NCBI GenBank assembly: GCA_964593705.1
Contig: CAZQIV010000010.1
Span: forward strand, 17,450 to 81,449
Source: SABY01 sp964593705
Lineage (GTDB): Bacteria; Bacteroidota; Bacteroidia; Bacteroidales; 4484-276
Length of the DNA: 64,000 nt
Reading direction: 5' to 3'
The notes beneath the pieces are model-generated. The model saw only the letters and a list, made by a program, of their open reading frames with translations, was not told the origin of the DNA and ran no database searches. Within the stretch, counting starts at the first letter, position 1; every line of letters begins with the position of its first letter. The translations under genes and the position numbers were made by a program. Below are positions 60,709 through 64,000 of the stretch, piece after piece.

Positions 60709-63700
60709 GGCCTGATTTGTTTGTGATTTTTTTGTGATATCTTATGCATGAAGTCATCTCGTGAAATAGGGGTAAGCTCTTGTTCTTTTTTCCAAAACAC
60801 GCCGGTCCAGTCTATCGGTACAACTTCTTCGTGTATATTAAAAATGCGGCGATAATCTTCCACAGCCTTTTTGCAGGCTGCAACAGCCCCCCAGTCATCG
60901 ATGATGCAATAGCCGCCCAGGGATAGTTTTGGGTAAAGGTAAAACAGCACATCGATGGTCGATTCGTACATGTCGCCATCAAGCCTTAAAATAGAGAGCT
61001 TTTCGATGGGAGCTTTGGGCAAAGTGTCTTTGAACCACCCTTTCAAAAAAACTACCTGACCATCGAGTAGTTTATATTTTTCAAAATTCCTCCTTACCTC
61101 TTCTTCCGTAACTTTGAGTTCATCGAATGTATGATGTTTGTCATTTTTGTCATCCGGATAAAGTTCGGAACAGGGCTTAGGCAGCCCATCAAAACTATCG
61201 GCCAGCCAAACCTTTTTATCCCTGATTCCAAATTTTTGTAAAACTGCACGCGCAAAAATACATGCCCCACCCCGCCAAACTCCGGTTTCGATAAGGTCAC
61301 CTTCAATATTTTCCAGGATGGTGTCCACCACACAATGTTCCAGGTTGGTAAGCCTGAGAAAGCCAATCATGGTTTCCCCTTTTTCAGGCCATATTCTTCC
61401 GTGATATTTATCGGGAAAATAATGTTCGATAATTTGAGGATTGTTAATCAGGAACTCAAACGGAATATTATCAGGCAAATCAATGCTTAGAATTTTTGTT
61501 TTCAATTTGAAAAAATAGTTGCTTGAATCATCGTCAACCTCAACAATATTAGTTAATCTGCCACGCATCTCGTGCCAGGGTCTGGTTCTCCTCTTTTTTT
61601 CGATAACAAAAATACCATCGTAATAATGCAACGAATGGACACTTTTGGTAAATGTTGTTACGGGCAATTCCTCATCCCGTGTATGCCAGGCGTTCAATCG
61701 GTCGATCAAGGTCTTACTGTATTCGATAAAAGTAGTGGCTTTGCCAAGCCCGCCACCATACTCGTCCCAATACGAAGTGTGCGTATCTTCGCAAAGATAA
61801 ATCCCGTCATCATTTACATGATCAAATAATTCTTCAAAAGCAATAATCTGCTCCTCCATCCTATGTCCGCCATCATCAATCAAAATATCAATTTTTAGAA
61901 TTTTTGTTTTTAAATAAGATAAAAAAACCCGGTCGGACTGTGAGCCGATATATATTTCAATTTGTGGCTCTTCGTATTTTTTGGATTCAGGGTTAATGTC
62001 GATGCCAATGATCCGGGCTTTGCTGCCAAAGTAATTTTTCCACATTTGCAGACTGCCACCGTGAAGTACACCAATTTCGAGAATTACACACTCCTTTCCA
62101 ACAAAATGCTGAAAATGACGGTGATAGATATCAAAATAGTGTGACCATTTATAGATTGCATTTTTCTGATTGGAATAAAAATAGGACTTCAGGGGATTTT
62201 TGTTTTTAATCGGGGCGGAATTTTTCACCTTGTCCGGGCTTTTAATTTGCCTTCCCTCATCTTTGCCATGATTCAGGTAATGAATCAATGGATTAATTCC
62301 ACTTTTTGCAACATCCGGGTTATCCGCGAGATAAAAAGCACTATTGAATCCTTTAGAAGGATTGCGCCCTTCAGAGCCGCCAAAGCGTATAAAATGCTGA
62401 ACGGGGTTGATATTCGCGGAACGAACATCCGGGTATTTTTTCAGGTAATAATTTTCATCGAAAAGCCCGCTATGGTTAATCAGCTTTATTTGTTTACGCC
62501 ATCTGTATTTATTTGATGCTTTTGTCAGTATCGTGTAGATAAAAGTTGGTTTTACGATGCGTACCAGCGCAGCAGACACTTTTAAAACTAATTTGTTTTT
62601 TTGGGATAGTGCTTCCTGTTGATCCTGAATAATTTTGAATTGCTTTTGATTCAAATTTTGAACACTTTGTAACTGACTTCTGAGTTCATCGATTATTTTC
62701 CTATCCTCTGCCATTTGTTTTTTCGTTTTCTCCAGTTTTGTTACAGTCGTTGATGTATGAGCCATCACATTCCTAAGCTGTTTGATTTCGTTACCTAAGG
62801 CTTCTGCGATCACACTTATTTGCTCGTAGCTATAACAAAGCTGTTCGGGCAATGGCGGGGGTTCTTCAATATCGCAGCGGTACTGATGCTGCAAAGGCAA
62901 GTGCGTATTTACCCGCTCAACATCCGGTTTTATTTTCTCCCACATTGCTTCCTGCACATCAAGCGGAGGCAGGATGGAATCCGGGGAGATATCCGGGAGT
63001 TTTTCGCATAGTGGATCGGAAATCAGATCGCCGGATTCACCCAGTATTCGGTTTAGTTCCATCTGCAACACCAACTCAGGATAGGTCATCGAACGATTAA
63101 CCCTGCTTACAGCAGGATGCCGGAAAGTATCCACCGGAACTTCGAGCCAGGAGGCCAACTCCCGGAGTAAATGGTTTTTGCATCGGCTGTAATTTTTAAG
63201 CCTAAGTTCTATTGACGGGCAGCCTTCGACACGATCGAGTATTTTTTCGACATCGTTACTCCCCCCACTCCCGGTTTTTATATATTCATGCAGCTTGAAA
63301 AGTGGTATGTCATAAACACCCTTGCGCTTGATGTTTTGCTGCCAATCCGAAACAATTGCTTTTATGGGATCGCGAATAAATAGCAGAATCTTTATCTTAT
63401 TAAATCCGTAGGACAAAGCTACTTCCCCGATAAATTTTTCAGCTTCTGATTCGTAGAAGTCCGGGAAAAGAAATTCGCTGGAAAAAAGTAAGGCATTCCC
63501 GCGGGTAAGGCGATTCGTTGCTAATACGGTTTCAAAATTTTCTTTCGACTTCAATAAATTGACCGCGTTACCCGATGAAATGCGATTGGCCTGGCTTATC
63601 TGAGCATCGTCTCCTTTAGCATAAACAATGCCGTGTGCCGCCATTGCATCAATACTCAGCCGAAGGCTAGATTGAATCCAGCTTGTGCCGGTTTTACCAT

Positions 63701-63728
63701 GACCGATATGAAGATATAGTGTTGCCAT
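60699..63728 (-). CDS. Fusion: sulfotransferase-like domain, coiled coil, NPDV repeats, two methyltransferases (second TylF-like)
   Basis: 1009 residues. A sulfotransferase-like domain (about 1-285; LYLHIGHGKTGTSWIQSSL, ILLFIRDPIKAIVSDWQQN) is followed by a coiled coil (about 315-385) and two NPDV repeats (about 425-495). Methyltransferase one (about 525-715) has VILEIGVLHGGSLQMW, IDINPES and DDGGHRMEEQI. A TylF/macrocin O-methyltransferase-like domain (about 775-990) has DLIETGVWRGGACIF, DSFDGLP, LRLDGDMYEST and IIDDWG. It is the first visible gene of the long minus-strand locus. Predicted to sulfate and methylate the glycan or its terminus; substrates unknown. Confidence 0.9.
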   Translation of the reverse strand: MATLYLHIGHGKTGTSWIQSSLRLSIDAMAAHGIVYAKGDDAQISQANRISSGNAVNLLKSKENFETVLATNRLTRGNALLFSSEFLFPDFYESEAEKFIGEVALSYGFNKIKILLFIRDPIKAIVSDWQQNIKRKGVYDIPLFKLHEYIKTGSGGSNDVEKILDRVEGCPSIELRLKNYSRCKNHLLRELASWLEVPVDTFRHPAVSRVNRSMTYPELVLQMELNRILGESGDLISDPLCEKLPDISPDSILPPLDVQEAMWEKIKPDVERVNTHLPLQHQYRCDIEEPPPLPEQLCYSYEQISVIAEALGNEIKQLRNVMAHTSTTVTKLEKTKKQMAEDRKIIDELRSQLQSVQNLNQKQFKIIQDQQEALSQKNKLVLKVSAALVRIVKPTFIYTILTKASNKYRWRKQIKLINHSGLFDENYYLKKYPDVRSANINPVQHFIRFGGSEGRNPSKGFNSAFYLADNPDVAKSGINPLIHYLNHGKDEGRQIKSPDKVKNSAPIKNKNPLKSYFYSNQKNAIYKWSHYFDIYHRHFQHFVGKECVILEIGVLHGGSLQMWKNYFGSKARIIGIDINPESKKYEEPQIEIYIGSQSDRVFLSYLKTKILKIDILIDDGGHRMEEQIIAFEELFDHVNDDGIYLCEDTHTSYWDEYGGGLGKATTFIEYSKTLIDRLNAWHTRDEELPVTTFTKSVHSLHYYDGIFVIEKKRRTRPWHEMRGRLTNIVEVDDDSSNYFFKLKTKILSIDLPDNIPFEFLINNPQIIEHYFPDKYHGRIWPEKGETMIGFLRLTNLEHCVVDTILENIEGDLIETGVWRGGACIFARAVLQKFGIRDKKVWLADSFDGLPKPCSELYPDDKNDKHHTFDELKVTEEEVRRNFEKYKLLDGQVVFLKGWFKDTLPKAPIEKLSILRLDGDMYESTIDVLFYLYPKLSLGGYCIIDDWGAVAACKKAVEDYRRIFNIHEEVVPIDWTGVFWKKEQELTPISRDDFMHKISQKNHKQIRPCN

Positions 63729-63863
63729 AAGCAGGAGCTTTATTGATACCCTGTGTTTTTTAGATATTACTTTTTGTTTTATTTTGATTTATCAAGCCCT
63801 TCACGGTTTAGCGGAACATCTGACTGATCGTCCAACGGTTTGTTTTATTTTTTACCAGGATTA

Positions 63864-63879
63864 AGTCCCTAACGGGACT
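63864..63879. repeat. Small hairpin in the upstream region of the polysaccharide locus
   Basis: AGTCCC-TAAC-GGGACT in the 272-base terminal gap (63729-64000). No ORF and no TAnnTTTG box on the minus strand were seen there, so the promoter of the locus probably lies further upstream. Confidence 0.4.
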
Positions 63880-64000
63880 GCTCCCAGGGGCAATATGTTG
63901 TAATAAACAAGGTGTGTGATAAAAAAAAGTCATGTAGGGAGGTAATAGGCTCTTAAAAAACAACTAATGCTAACATGTTAACGATATTTATGCTGCTGTT

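Noticed and set aside
1..64000. tRNA, rRNA or riboswitch genes
   Set aside because: No cloverleaf, rRNA signature or known riboswitch core was recognised in the intergenic regions by eye.

Overview
The window looks like a chromosome segment of a Bacteroidota bacterium, probably from or near Bacteroidales/Marinilabiliales. Three things point there: the F-type ATPase order atpD-C-B-E-F-H-A-G with a 78-residue epsilon subunit; two secreted enzymes ending in type IX secretion (T9SS) sorting domains; and about a dozen upstream elements of the form TAnnTTTG, the -7 motif of Bacteroidota promoters, several of which decide between rival start codons.

Region 1 (1-6.5 kb, minus strand) is a sensory cluster: a partial secreted TPR protein, then an operon reading FIST sensor, PAS histidine kinase, Rcp1-like single receiver and REC-PAS-kinase-REC hybrid. 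Region 2 (6.6-14.2 kb, plus) is the ATP synthase operon. It carries a heptad-repeat tract and a perfect 21-bp hairpin between atpB and atpE, a terminator-like hairpin between atpE and atpF, and a mobile-looking hairpin element before atpG. Region 3 (14.3-21 kb) is a mixed stretch: an AAA ATPase with a small membrane protein, a GH18 enzyme, a truncated methionine-sulfoxide reductase, an MntP-like protein, a secreted endonuclease I and queD. Dense palindromic repeats separate these genes. Region 4 (21-29.3 kb) holds four secreted proteins, one with three Trp-motif/LRR modules, a secreted C1 peptidase, two atypical receiver proteins and a NUDIX hydrolase.

Region 5 (29.4-63.7 kb, all minus) is a large surface-polysaccharide locus. 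It has a Wzm/Wzt ABC exporter, GT2, GT4 and RgpF-type glycosyltransferases, three membrane proteins of glycosyltransferase type, several methyltransferases, an AlgI/AlgJ-like O-acetylation pair and sulfotransferase-like domains. Two giant fusion proteins (1376 and 1009 aa) combine methyltransferase, sulfotransferase-like, RgpF, GT4 and GT2 domains. Together they predict an exported polysaccharide that is methylated, O-acetylated and perhaps sulfated.

The locus is riddled with accessory modules and scars. These are a compact C-M-R restriction-modification cassette next to a truncated glycosyltransferase, a HEPN/MNT pair, a PIN-type toxin-antitoxin module with a collapsed toxin, a second fragment of that antitoxin, a duplicated methyltransferase 3' end, and a 4.4-kb O-acetylation cassette bracketed by 182-bp direct repeats. 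No rRNA, tRNA, CRISPR array or intact insertion sequence was seen.
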